Both the position numbers and the translations under genes were made by a program. A stretch of DNA of 64,000 nt from Telopea speciosissima (lineage: Eukaryota > Streptophyta > Magnoliopsida > Proteales > Proteaceae), in NCBI RefSeq assembly GCF_018873765.1, contig NC_057926.1, positions 49,777,043 through 49,841,042 on the forward strand, read 5' to 3'. The notes beneath the pieces were generated by a model. It ran no database searches, was not told the origin of the DNA, and saw only the letters and a list, made by a program, of their open reading frames with translations. This document shows, in pieces, positions 12,401 through 23,728 of this stretch (the stretch's first letter is position 1; each line of letters opens with the position of its first letter).

Positions 12401-13740
12401 AATTTCGGTTAAGAACCATGGTTGTGGCAATTGGTTAAGAAGAGGAATGGAGAATATTCAAAGCTTCCTTCTTATTTCCAAAACATAAGAACAACAAATG
12501 AACCTCCTGAGGAAGGGTTGTGTAGCTCCTTCTATTACTTGACGATTACCGTTATCATAGAAGGAGAAGAATAAAATAGAAATTAGAATGTGGACTTCTT
12601 GCGAGCTATAAATTACTAAACAAAGAAACCAACTTAGATGCAAACTAATTAGTTGGTAATCCATCCCAATGACTGGAAATTCCCCTTTTGAAAACCAAAG
12701 TCCTAAAATTAAAACTTACCCTGATAACTACCAAAAGTATAGTTAAGTCCTGAACCACAATAACTACTTAAGGTTGTTCTCTTTACATTTCCATTTTATT
12801 CCCTTGCCTTTTGGATTGATTCCCTAATCTCTTACTTTGCCATTGCGGGATGGGCTATGAGACCTCCTATGAAGAGTGTATTGGTTGGGTCTCATTTGGC
12901 TGCTGAACTGATAGGAAATTTGAACTTCCATGATGGTCCCACATCAGCCTATGTTTGGGCAGGTGACAAAAGCAATAACCTGTACAACGGATATTCTGGA
13001 AGTGAGTGGTTCAAGTAAGGAGATCTTTGGCACTCTTTCCTTGTGCCAGAGTACACACATGCTCTGAATGGGTAAAGAGAATAGGGAACAGAATTAATAA
13101 AAGTTTGGTGACAATGATGGAGAACAATGCCATAAATTATGGAACATTACATTGTCCTCCCCTGAACTTAGGCCATAAATCAAAACCCTACCCTGTGTTA
13201 ACTATATTTGGCACTAATAATTTCTTCTTCAGTCAAATACATCCAAAGCAGATCACGTCACTCCTTGAAGCAGGGAATTATTGGCTAACTCATTCCTATG
13301 GATGTTGGTTTCAGGTGGTGACCCCAAAGGTCATTATGTGAAAAATCTGTTTCCCTTCCAGTGAAAATTTTAGGTTGTGCCCTTCTTGGACTTTGGTTAA
13401 TCCAGTCCAAGATGCAACCTTAGCCTCCTGTATCAATGTTCCACCATTCTGCATTCAGATTCTCTTCAACTCTTCTTCTAGAATTTTTTGTTTCCTTCAA
13501 ACGAAGATCTTCAAGATCATTTCCATTGCTTTTTCCATTTACTGATTGAACGTTCTACTTCTGTGTTCATCTTCCGATTGATATTAAACTTAATTGACTT
13601 CTCATGCATATTCTGTGGCGTTTGTGCAGGAGAAACTTCAGAAACATAAGGGACAGGACTCTGGAGTGGATGGTATTAATGATCTTCCAGATTCCGATCC
13701 CCAAACAGTGGCTAACACAGATCCAATGGAAAAGAGATAG
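7130..13740 (+). CDS. GBF1: G-box-binding factor 1-like bZIP transcription factor (group G)
   Basis: Twelve coding exons give 407 aa: 7130-7186, 7271-7327, 7409-7510, 7685-7774, 7932-7991, 8278-8444, 8534-8588, 8941-8983, 9078-9355, 9488-9565, 9919-10044 and 13630-13740. All junctions are GT-AG and keep frame. The start MGN matches the family. The Pro-rich N-terminal part (about 30-115, with PHPYMWG-like and [11 protein letters not shown] text) is the MFMR domain. The middle is Ser/Gly/Asn-rich with a KRSKGS basic patch and the conserved [10 protein letters not shown]. The basic region at 304-329 ([16 protein letters not shown]) is followed by Leu heptads at 335, 342, 349, 356, 363 and 370. 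Family members bind CACGTG G-boxes as dimers in the nucleus, in light, ABA and senescence responses. The zipper (AECEEL...) and short tail fit GBF1 better than GBF3. The length is closer to bZIP16/68, which remain the alternative. Confidence 0.93.
9357..9404. repeat. Compound (TC)n(AC)n microsatellite at the intron 9 donor
   Basis: A (TC)n run (from about 9358) passes into (AC)12 up to 9404. It begins one or two bases after the GT donor of GBF1-like exon 9 (exon end 9355). The 5' splice site therefore reads CAG|GTTTCTCTC, a weak donor whose intronic side is made of repeat. Confidence 0.9.
10045..13629 (+). other. Large last intron of GBF1-like gene, with repeat debris
   Basis: This 3585-nt intron separates the leucine zipper exon from the 37-codon last exon. 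Donor is ACT|GTAAGT and acceptor is GTGCAG|GAG. It contains no exon I can support. The part 12236-12424 has recurring 'gaaatttc/ccgaaat' motifs ending 'cgaaatttcggttaagaacc', typical of a degenerate plant repeat. The open frame at 13006-13341 has no recognisable domain. Confidence 0.7.
12236..12424. repeat. Degenerate repeat with GAAATTTC/CCGAAAT motifs
   Basis: Short motifs such as ccgaaat, gaaattc and aatttcattgaaat recur many times. The stretch ends with 'cacgaaatttcggttaagaa'. Similar texture (cgaaac/gtttcga motifs) is seen at 58850-59190 in the XLG intron. It is probably a decayed non-autonomous transposon; class and ends are not determined. Confidence 0.35.
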
Positions 13741-14448
13741 TTGAGAGCTGGTAATATGAAGTTTGAACACGTCGTAGAGCTGACCTCTGGTGGTATTAGT
13801 TTGCCCTCTGTTTCCCTCTTCTTTTTTTTTTGTGCAGGAGAGAGGGGTCGCTATAGGATTTAGATGTAATGGGATATACAGGTGGCTATTCAATTACAAC
13901 TAATTAAAGGGTTATAGAGATAATGTATTATTAGAGAAATCTAGTTATTAAGTTGTTAATCGGATCTGTTCACGGGAGAGTAATCCCCCTCCCCCCCCTC
14001 ACCCTCCTACCAAAAAACAAAAAAAACTCTTGTTAGCTAACACTTCAAAGAGTCAAAAATCAAATTGTAGTAATGATTTGAAAAGAACTAGCCAATTTTT
14101 GAGGATATATCGTGCATTAAACCATCTGAATGAATGAGCATGGATACTATTAAATTTGTGTAGGATATGTTTGATCTAGGCACATCAACTCTGGGTGCAA
14201 CACTTGATTTCTTTTGGTATTTCCTTTTGTAACTATGTTGTAAGATCTTAAGTCTTACAATAGCTCAACACTAATGGATATATTACATGCATGTACAGTC
14301 CTTGTCTGTAACTGTGATATGGGTTTTATTTGGATAATACATTAGAGAGAAGAGGATGGGTTTAGGTAAAAGAGATTGAAGAGATTAAGAGATCGTAGCA
14401 AATAGGTGAGATCCCGTGAAGTGGGAGATCTCTTTTGTTTTTATAAGG

Positions 14449-14736
14449 CTTTGTTTGGTTGCAAGGGAAAGGTAATAAAAAAAATTTGAACTTAAAATGA
14501 CTTTTTTTAAAATTATTACCTGATATGATTGTATGAATTATTATTTCATATTTATTAATGATATTTTTTAGATGTAGTTTTTATTTTATTTTCCAAATCC
14601 AAAGGATTCGAGTGTAAACAAAGTGAAATTTAATAACCATTAATATAATCATGTGGGGTAATGATTATAAAAATCTTTTATATTTTTTCTTTTAAATTTG
14701 AAAATTTAATTTGTTTCCCTTGCAACCAAACCAAGC
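14449..14736. mobile_element. MITE with TIRs of the GCTTTGTTTGGTTGCAAGGG type
   Basis: The left end 'ctttgtttggttgcaaggga' and the reverse complement of the right end 'gcttggtttggttgcaaggg' match over about 20 bases. The interior is very A/T-rich (about 290 bp in total) and non-coding. Inverted repeats of this kind mark plant hAT/PIF-type MITEs. A clean target duplication is not evident. Confidence 0.6.
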
Positions 14737-15621
14737 GTGTCAAAAGGTCACACCTTGGAAATCCGGAGGGGATCCTAACAGACAGTAGTAGAAGAACCTG
14801 CTGCCCAGTGGTGTACCTTTTGTGCCTTCTCACTTGGGGTAGTGAAATGACCATCCCACCCCTCCCCTTGGATGTCTGTGCGTGCGGTCCTACATGGGGC
14901 AGTGAGACTCTCCTTGGAGATTAAATTAAAAATCTAAGTAGATAAAAATCACTATTAACAGAAAAGCATATAATAACTAAAGAAATAATTTCTATAAATG
15001 TGCCAGTAGGGCCCATTGTGTGGAGTAGATGAAGGGTTTTCCTTGGGCCATTGTTGGTGGTGGTGGTGTATTTTTTCATAGTTTGTTGGTGACAGATTTA
15101 AACATGGTCATGATGATGGGTTTTTGGAATACTAATATTTTATGTGTTAGAATAATGATTTAGAAATAGTTCCATAATAGTTTAAGCTGGTCAAGGATTA
15201 AGCAAACCAAGTCAAAGAGCAAGTTGAAAAAGCCTCACCAAGTCATAGAGGCATGTCAAAAGGTTGAAGAAATCAAGATCTGGAAATAAGCAAAGAAATC
15301 TTAGATTTGGAAGCCAAGCTTCATTTAAACATATTAAGATGGTTTCATATGTTTTGTTATTTTTTCCTGGAAATCCTATGTATTATTTTGTCTCCCTCTC
15401 TCTCTCTCAGCCCATTAAGTCCACATAATTGGTAAAAAAGAAGTCACCCATATTATTTTGGAGGTTAAACAACCAGTTTGGGAAGTTTGACCAAGTCAAC
15501 TTGTGACTTATGGGTGGATGGATTTTCAACTGAGCTGGAGCCTGGAGGGACGTTCAGACTGAACCCTGAGTTTGCAACAAGTTCTACAATCCGGACGCTG
15601 GAACAGGTAGGTTTAAAGGAT

Positions 15622-15645
15622 GGAGAGAGAGAGAGAGAGAGAGAG
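15622..15645. repeat. (GA)n microsatellite
   Basis: Uninterrupted GA dinucleotide run of about 12 units in intergenic DNA. Confidence 0.9.
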
Positions 15646-15925
15646 TGCTTTATTGTCAATCTAGCTTATTGAGAGGCTTCTTGTTCTTCATTCTTACAAA
15701 TTGTTTGTAAGTGCTTGTGAGAGAGGGTTGTTGTCCACAAGTGTGAGTGATTGTTAAGAAGTTTGATTGTCACTGAGAAAATTAATTGGGATAGTGGAAA
15801 TCCAAAGGCAAGTGTTGGGGGTATAATATCTTGTATTCCTTCGTTTGCATAAGTGGGTTGATTCCGAAGGTTCATTAAGAGGCTGAGGGTCTAAAGATGA
15901 TGATTGTAAGTGTTGTTCTCCTCTG

Positions 15926-15962
15926 CCTCTCTCTCTCTCTCTCTCTCTCTCTTGTGTGTGTG
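15926..15962. repeat. Compound (CT)n(GT)n microsatellite
   Basis: A CT run of about 13 units runs directly into about five GT units. Confidence 0.9.
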
Positions 15963-16350
15963 TACACCCAAAATGTTTTTCTCTGTCTTATCTACCATTC
16001 TTTGAAATTCTTCTCTTACTCTAAGCACAAATTTGTAGAAATCAAAAGGTGCAGTAGGAGAGTGCACTACTACTCATAGAAATCAACGGTTGTTTTTCTC
16101 TTGGAAACCAATTCATATCCATTTTTCTTGCTTACACCATTGGCCGGGGGCATCTATAATCTTTAGTATAGCGTCAAGTGACGTGAACCCATATCCACCA
16201 TTGACAGAGCAACATATACAACACCATTAAGTTCGTAGTTTCAACAAAGGCTTTGGAATGATTATTGAGATAATGTAACATATAATTTTTGGTACTCTCT
16301 TAAGTCATTATCATTGTTATTATTTATAACAAATCTTATTTAGGTTGGCT

Positions 16351-16383
16351 AACACACACACACACTCACTCTCTCTCTCTCAC
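16351..16383. repeat. Compound (CA)n(CT)n microsatellite
   Basis: A short CA run is followed by CACT and CT units in intergenic A/T-rich DNA. Confidence 0.85.
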
Positions 16384-17999
16384 AGCTAGCTTGAAGGTAA
16401 GAGATAGTCCCTATAAATAATGAATATAAGCTCTGGACCATTCAACATAGGATTTGCTTCCCATGCGTATTTTGGACCAATCATATCTTCTTATTACTCT
16501 TACCCATTTTCTATTCTAAAGGATTTTGTTATATCTTCCATTACTCCTCTTCTTTAGTGCTAAGGTCAACAATATGGTCCCCTTATAATTGAGAGGCCAC
16601 CACTCATTTCCTGGTTTCAATGGAAGGTCTTCTTCTTTACTTTGAAAAAGAAATTTTTTTAAAATTTAGCAAACAAGGGTGGCCTGGTCTCTTCCTTATC
16701 TTGTTTTCCATAGACCAACTACTTTAAACCTAGGTGTGGGAACTTCACTTCTCTAGCTTTTCCATAAAGAAGAGTTTCTATACCCACAAACATCAAATAC
16801 TAAGAGGAAAAAACTTTTAATAATCAAAGCAACATGGACAACAAAGTTATAAGGATATTATAATTAATAATGGTTGAGAAATTAAAGTTAAATTTTAATG
16901 CTAGCTAGTGAGTGTGGTCCATAGACTTGTGATGCTAATTAGTACTAGCTTAGAACAAATCTTCATGGTTATATCTTGTTGTATGGTGCTTGAATACTCA
17001 TTTTAATTACCTTAAATACTAGAGAGTCTAAGCTAGCTACTTGCACACCCCTCAAGCACTTGACCAATCAAATTTTAAGGCATTTTTGAGTCTAATAAGC
17101 TCCACTAATCCTAGGACCTTCATTACCACACATGTAAAGATAAAATTTTAGGGAAAAGAGATATAAAAACACAACTTAAATAAGCTTAAGGTCACTAATA
17201 TGATCCCAAAATGGGAATATGCCATTCTTAATCCATTATACCTTCAAATGCCTATTAAAGTTGTCATTTTTTCTCTAAGTTCCCTTTTATCTAAGGGGGA
17301 CCTTCTTGGTACAAGCATTTCATAATAAAAATTGTTTTTATAAAAAATATTTATTTTTCTTGAAGTGTTCTTAGGAAAATGTAATTACTTTCAATGTTTA
17401 TTCGAAATTCTCTAAAAACTTGGAAATTTTCAAACCATTTTCAATTTTCTCTAAGCTTGCTTTAACTTTTTCATGATTATTCTTTTCTTCAATTAAGTGT
17501 GAATTTCTTCGATGTCGTACCCATTTTATTCATTTATTCCATCTATAACCCGAAAGTGATTAATTTTTCAAACCATTCCATGGCTAATTGGAAGTTATCT
17601 ATGTGATATTATGTGTATGGATTAATATTTCCATTCTTTGATCAAGAAAGAATAACAATTGAGTCAATAAGATCTAATTTGTGTATCTCATGCGAATCGA
17701 TAAATAACAAGCTTACGTCGTTAAATTAATTAAACCAATCAATTATCATTGTTGTATTTAACTGAAAATATATGGTTAATTTCCTCACATTAGCTATTCT
17801 CCTCTCAAGTACAATTATTATATAGAACCATCCAATATTATAGAAGGAAAAAACAGTTTAGTGGGTTAACTATCCACTTAAAATGTGGGGAAACAAGAAA
17901 AAGATATATTAATGGACCAATAGTTGGGGATAAGATCAACCAATATATATAATTAATTAATTAAAAACCTCGCGTTTTCATATAATATAGATTTTGTAT

Positions 18000-18078
18000 T
18001 AAGTTAGTTTAGATTGCTAAAATAAATGCCCGGGTTCGAGTCTTGAGAATGGTCACTTTCTACAAAAAAAAAAAAAAA
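18000..18078 (+). mobile_element. Truncated SINE-like fragment with B-box and poly(A)
   Basis: 'gggttcgagtcttgag' matches a tRNA-type RNA polymerase III B-box (GGTTCGANTC). It is followed about 30 bases later by a run of 15 A (about 18064-18078). The A-box half is not recognisable, so this looks like a 5'-truncated or decayed SINE. Confidence 0.4.
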
Positions 18079-19520
18079 TTAGTGAAGGTATTAACTCATC
18101 CCTCTCACGTGCATAGGCGGGACCAACATTAGGTAATGACCCTTTGATATTAAAAAGGATACAAACTCAAAACAAAACTCATCAACATTCCTTTCTCTAT
18201 TACTATAAAATAAAAAAGTATCAGGTGGGCAAAGCTAAAGAAACAAAAGCTAAACAAAAGAAATTGAAAAAGAAAGGCTTTGTTGAGTGGGAATCAACAT
18301 TCCATGAAAGCCATGATTAACTACTAGAGGCCTTGGTTTATGACTGGTGTGGTTTGGTTTGGTTTGGTTAGTAAGGAGGGGACCAACCCAGACACAGGGG
18401 ACCAACCCATGGGTCTCTTCTTTAGGATGAAGCATGCAACACGTTTGCGCATGCAAGTGGGGCCTGAGATTGCCTCGGGTACCGCTTGAACGGCGCAAAT
18501 CATGTGACACGTCCATGTGATGGGGCAGAGATGATTGAAGCTAACCCTAATCGTTTGGAAGAGAAGAAGAAGAAGAGGTAGAGGAAGAGATAGACAAGAG
18601 AAGATTAATGGTCTTTATTTCTAGAGAGCTTGGGTCCTGGTTTGGCTGTTTCATATGAACCGGGTCCGGGTTAGCCCTGGAGGTGGAGTGTCTCTCATTA
18701 CAAGTATCTTTTGGTCAATGAATTAGAGTATTACATTACAATATTTACACTCTCCATCATCACTATACTTACCAATAATGCCCATCCTTGCAAATGAGGA
18801 GTGCCAATTTACTAATCTGACCCAATACACAAGTTATAAATCGGACCACATGGTCAAACCCGGTTTGTTTGGAGTTCCTTTTTAGCCATGGGTCAGCTCT
18901 TGGTTTTGACAAAAACAAACAATCAGCTGAACAGTTGGGTAATGGGTATCCACTTCAGTTCTAAACATGGCTTTAGAAACCCTTTTCAGCATATGCATCG
19001 GTTTAATAACATGAGAAGTATAGCACTTCGAGTCAGCTTTACATTAACAAAAGAATCAGGTTAATCGGAGTTCAGTTCAAAGAAACCAATGTTCAACAAG
19101 TCTAGATCTTAAAAAAAAAAGAATGCATTTTAAAAGTGTTATAAACTCATTTAAAATGGGAATACATGACGTTTGCCCTTTTTTTGTATTATTAGGAGAC
19201 AAATGGCAAAATGAATTTAAAACGATAAAAAATTAGGACACAATTTTAAACATGTTTTTGCTAATTATACTTGAGAGTATAGATGAGTTTTGTGGGAAGA
19301 GAGAAAAAAGGTAGGGAGGTGTGGTCATCCAATGAAAATTCAGTCTCTACTTGCTTTATTCCCAGGATCCAAGAAAATTAGAAAACAACAACTCATCCCA
19401 TGCGTTGAAAAACAGCAAGTCTCTCTCTCTCTCTGCCCCTTAAGCTATTTATTAATCTCTTAAAAAAAAAAAAATTAAATAGGGAAGAAGTGTGTCTGGG
19501 GTTTTATTTATTTATTTTGA

Positions 19521-19887
19521 TACTTGGGGGTTTTCTAGGTTTTCTGTAAAGGCACAGAAAACAGTTTCCAGAGCCTAGTGATGACTTATAAATGCATAAA
19601 TGTGTTTTCCCATGTAAGTACTAAGTAGCATTCTCTTATTCCACTTGATACTTGGGGGTTTTCTGGGTTATCTGTATAGGCACAAAACACTGTTCCCCAG
19701 AGTCTAGAACTAGACTTATAAATGCATAAATGTGTCTTCCCATGTAAGTAGTATTCTCTTATTCCACTTGATACTTGGGAGTTTTCTGGGTTATCTGTAT
19801 AGGCACAAAACACTGTTTCCCAGAGCCTAGAGATGACTTATAAATGCATAAATGTGTCTTCCCATGTAAGTTGTATTCTCTTATTCC
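19521..19887. repeat. Three-copy tandem repeat, unit about 125 bp
   Basis: The units start at 19521, 19649 and 19772, each with 'tacttggg.gttttct.ggtt'. Each unit continues through 'ataaatgcataaatgtgt' and 'cccatgtaagta', and ends 'ttctcttattcc'. Spacings are 128 and 123 bp. The second and third units are the most alike. The antisense frame across the array encodes the same peptide piece twice only because the DNA is repeated. Confidence 0.9.
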
Positions 19888-20159
19888 TCTCATTTTTTTT
19901 TTCAATTTTAGGGATTTTTAGGGAAGCAAAAACATCTTGAAGCATAGGAATTTGAAACCCAACAGCCATAACAACCATGTTCCCATTTAGGTTTCAATAG
20001 CCTTGTGTGTGTTCCCTTAGGTTTCAACACCACTAAGTAGAGATCTTTTTCCCTAAATTAATTAAATGAAGAAATAGTACATTCTTAATGACTAAAATAC
20101 CCAAATGGTCCCTCCTAGTTTAGGCTGATGTGCACACAGAAATTGAGCTTTGGAACTAA

Positions 20160-20458
20160 AAGAGAGAGAGAGAGAGAGTGGAAGAGATGCCATGGTAATA
20201 TGGCATCATGGATTCATGGGCAATCAAGCATGCCATACATGGAAATAGGAGAAAGGTGTTACGGGGACATGAAGGAAGCCAGGAAGGTAGTGGGTGATTC
20301 TGAAAGAGAAACTGACCCATGCATTAATGCATTATGGAGTTATCTGAAACACTTTTGCAAAGAGAGAGAGAGAGAGAGAGAGAGCAAACAAGTGAACAAG
20401 AAAACAGAACTATTCCCACAAGAGAAAGAGAAAGAGAAAGAGAACAAGAAAACAGAAC
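20160..20458. repeat. Purine microsatellites with a duplicated flank
   Basis: GA runs occur near 20161-20179 and 20360-20384, and a GAGAAA run near 20420-20440. The phrase 'gaacaagaaaacagaacta' followed by '.ttcccac/.gtcccac' occurs twice (about 20393 and 20441). This suggests a small local duplication of repeat plus flank. Confidence 0.8.
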
Positions 20459-20699
20459 TAGTCCCACCAAAGATACTTCTCTCCCTGTCGCTGGGATGAC
20501 CCATATGTCTATCCCATATGTCTGTCTATCCCATATGTCGTAGAAAAAGGTATTTGTTCTTTGTTGTAGTTGAAGAGGCCAAATTCAGCAAAGTGGTGTG
20601 GTGACTGGTGAGTTTTATTTTTCTCCTTTTCTTAATTTATCCAACTGCACCTCTTTCTCTGACGTCTCTGACGTCCCACCATCGCGCCCCGCTCCCTCT

Positions 20700-20921
20700 T
20701 CCAACTTTGTTTTCCTATAATTAAACATCACTACTAACAACCCATTCTCTCTTTCTCTCTTTCTCCCATGTTTTCATCTTCCTTTCATTCCTTTTTATTT
20801 CCTCCACTCTCTCTATGCAGCAAAAGCAGAGAAACTCAGAAGCCTGTTTTGTCTCCTGATAATCAACAATCAAACCCAGATAGCTATAGTTCAACTGAAG
20901 ATGCCTACAGTTTCGAAAATG
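20700..20921 (+). promoter_or_regulatory. Probable leader exon of the zinc-finger gene, with an upstream ORF
   Basis: A TATA-like 'cctataattaaa' near 20715 precedes a CT-rich leader. The exon probably ends at 20921 before a GTATGT donor, with the acceptor CTCCACAG at 26017. If transcription begins before 20768, the leader carries an ATG at 20768. That frame crosses the junction and stops at 26061, giving a 65-aa upstream ORF that overlaps the true start at 26034 by 28 bases. In the frame of the main protein there is a TGA at 26031-26033 directly before the ATG, so the leader cannot add codons to it. The exon itself is an inference. Confidence 0.4.
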
Positions 20922-22590
20922 GTATGTATGATGTAGCTTCAGTTCTAGACTTTATTAAGTTGGTTCTTTCAATTTTCTTTTATTTCCCCTTTCCTTTGGT
21001 GATGCCTTGTTGGATGTAGCAGCTAGATGAGTTCTATTGAGTTGTGTTGCTGTGATTCTTTGCTCGTCTTGCCTTTGGGTGGTCTTTTGGCTTCTGTCAA
21101 TTTGGATTGCTTTTCTATATTAGATCACTTTTTCTATGCACTAATGATTTGGGTCTGTTTGTTTTGTTTCTGAAGCTTCTGTGAACTTCTATGGCTCCTT
21201 TTCTTTTCTGGGTTTGTTGGGCTTGGTTTTATAGTGTATAATCTGCTTTTTGGTGTATCTTTTCTCTTCTCTGAAAAATTTGAGGCTGCTCTCGGCAATG
21301 GTAAGAAGGGGACTGAATTATTTGGGGAAACATGCAAAACCATACAGTGGAGGGAGAATGTTAGGTAAAAACTGTTAGTGGTAGTATGATGAAATCAAAT
21401 TTTTAGTTGTTGCTGGGTCTCTGTTTTCTTCAATTTTGTTCCTTTATACCATTAACATATTAAATTTCCCCGGGTGCTTATGAGGATTTTGTCAAAGTTG
21501 GAACTCAGGATTACTAAGCTGTATATATTTTGCAGGAAAAAAACACACTAAGCTGTATATTAAGTATTCGCCTTAGCAAGATTAAGAATGGTATTCTGAA
21601 ATCACTTTTGCTTCTTAGAACTCTTCAGTGAGGTGCTGCTATGCTGGCATGGTTGTTTTCCTTAATAGTAATATTTGAGAATGGTTAACAGGTTATGTGA
21701 AGTTCGCACGTTTATAATCTACTCAAGCTTGATAAGTTTTAGATATATTAGCTCAAGGATACTTTTTTTTTTCTAGTAAAATTTCCATAAATTGTTTATC
21801 TGATGAATTCATAAATTTGGTTCACTGCAAGGCCAAAATGGTGAACCTCAATCTATCTTGATTATCTTCCTGTGACCTGAATGAGCTATTCTGATGTGTT
21901 TTGGTATCTTCATCAGCTATGCAGCCTTTTGCATTTCAAAATTAAATTAGGAGTGCTCATGACTATTTTTGGGTTAAGCAGTGGCATCATTTAGTCTTTC
22001 CTCTATTGGGAGACAGTATGTTGAATTGTAATTTTTATATTCAAAGAAGAACTTGGAAATTTGTTACTTCGAAGTTGAAATTTCAAATTTGAATGGGAAT
22101 TTAAGGGGGTTCTATCATGCATCTCACCTCATTTTTTATGGCTGTTTGGTTGTGGGCTCAACAAGAAGAGGAAAGTGAAGTCTTATTTCCAATCCTGTTT
22201 TGACTCTTTGGATAAATTTTCCTTGCTGGGTATATTTACACATCCATCCACCCATCTGCACACAATGTTTGTGGAATCTGACTGGAAGTCAGGGCAATAT
22301 CTCCTTTCTTCTTCTTCTTTTTAAGTGTTATTAACTACTTGCTAAGATGATCCCAAAACAGTTCTTTTCAAAGAAAAACGTGATTCTGGAGTATGCTTAT
22401 GGCATTTGTTATATTTTTGCAGTGTTTCATATTTGTAGTTTTTATGCCTGGTTACTCGCAAAACATTGATTAACTTGAGCATTAAGGATTTCAATTGTTT
22501 GTTGGCTATCTTTCAATGTCTATAATGTCTCATTTTTGTAGTTAGATCTGTATTTGAATTACATAATGGTGCATTATAAATCTGTGGCAG

Positions 22591-22920
22591 TGTTGAGATG
22601 TTGGGAGTTATAAAGGTATAGTCCAACATCGGTTATCTAGGACCTTTGATGTATCTTAATATACCATTGGGCCATTTCCACGTAATGCTTTAAGGTTTTG
22701 GGTTGGACCTTCCAACGTGGTATCGGGGCTCAAGTCCCTTTGTTATCCTCCCTAAGTTCTTTGTCCACGAGTAGAGCAAGGTATGTTGATTCTACATGTA
22801 AGGGGGAGTGTTGAGATGCTAGGAGTTATAAAGTTATAGTCCCACATCGGTTAGTGTTTTCATATACTTGAGGAGCTCTCTCCACTTAAAGCCTTAAGGT
22901 TTTGGGTTGGGACCCTAAAG
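22591..22920 (+). mobile_element. TRIM: miniature LTR retrotransposon
   Basis: Two related direct repeats begin TGTTGAGATG at 22591 and 22809. Both continue with 'ggagttataaag.tatagtcc.acatcggtta' and both end near 'aaggttttgggttggacc'. Directly after the first is 'tggtatcggggctcaag' (22718), close to the TGGTATCAGAGC primer-binding site that pairs with initiator tRNA-Met in Copia-type elements. Directly before the second is a polypurine tract 'aagggggag' (about 22800-22808). Repeats of about 125 bp, an internal part of about 90 bp and no coding region fit a terminal-repeat retrotransposon in miniature. The two repeats have diverged, so it is old. Confidence 0.75.
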
Positions 22921-23599
22921 TGGTATTTCGTGGGTTATCCCACTTTATTTAACAGGTAGGAAATTACAGTTATTATTGACCAAGTTTCATCTGGTGGATT
23001 TCTAATTGAAAAAGTACGCAGAATGAGAGAACCAATTTAAATAGAGTGAATTTCCTATAAATAAAATTTTTATTTACACCACTGGTCTTCCAATCTTAAG
23101 AGATAACTATCGAGTTTTTGTCCTTGACTGAATAAGTCAGATTAAAAGGGATTTGCCAAATCCAGATTGTAAGGAGACACTGGAGAATCTTTCTTTAACT
23201 TTTTCCTGATCTTAGTGAGTGAGGATGAATAGAACTTCACACATGGGAATGAATATTGTGTTTAGTATCTTAGAAGATTCCTTTTAATGAATGATCTTCC
23301 AAATATCTGTTTTGGTTCAGGTGTAGCTTTATTTATGGACCTGGAGGATACAGGATTCAATTCCAACTAATTATCTTTGCCTTTTCATATTGAATACTTC
23401 ATAAACTTCGGATACTAAGGCTATTTGCTATTCCCTTTCTTCTGCAGCCTTGTTTCACATACTCATACCTCCTTTGAGTTGAGTTTCACTTTGGTGAAGA
23501 TACATAGCCCTGTTTCTTATGCTAAAGAAATCATACCTGCCCTATGATATTGTTTCCTATTGTAAAGGAGATCATTCTGGTTTTGAAGAAATTATGGAA

Positions 23600-23728
23600 G
23601 TGTTTGGATGCATGGGCGGTTAGCCAAAAGCGTTTTCTGGCACAAGCCAAAACTTGCTTACCCGTCCAGCAGGTCAACTCCGGGGGAGTGGCCAGCAGAA
23701 AGCACTGCCTGCCCGTGCAACCAAATAC
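23600..23728. mobile_element. Short MITE, about 130 bp
   Basis: The left end 'gtgtttggatgcatgggcgg' and the reverse complement of the right end 'gtatttggttgcacgggcag' agree at about 16 of 20 positions. The interior is unusually G/C-rich for its surroundings. It makes up most of the open frame seen at 23544-23825, which I therefore do not call a gene. Confidence 0.55.

Larger units (their letters stand above)
13741..20699. other. Intergenic region between GBF1-like and zinc-finger genes
   Basis: Seven kb with no supported gene. Listed separately are a MITE (14449-14736), microsatellites, a SINE-like fragment (about 18000-18078), a tandem array (19521-19887) and purine repeats (20160-20458). 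The block about 15139-16080 (starting tgttagaataatg) has the look of a decayed long terminal repeat: no ORF, unique A/T-rich text and no partner copy. I found no primer-binding site, so I do not call it. 16380-18000 is plain A/T-rich DNA with nothing I can identify. The antisense frame 18250-18516 has no known domain. Confidence 0.55.

Noticed and set aside
19586-19813. Antisense frame with an internally repeated peptide
   Set aside because: The peptide repeat follows from the DNA tandem repeat and has no independent support.
20128-20499. 123-aa frame rich in Arg-Glu repeats
   Set aside because: It is a translation of GA microsatellites; there is no domain and both flanks are repeat.
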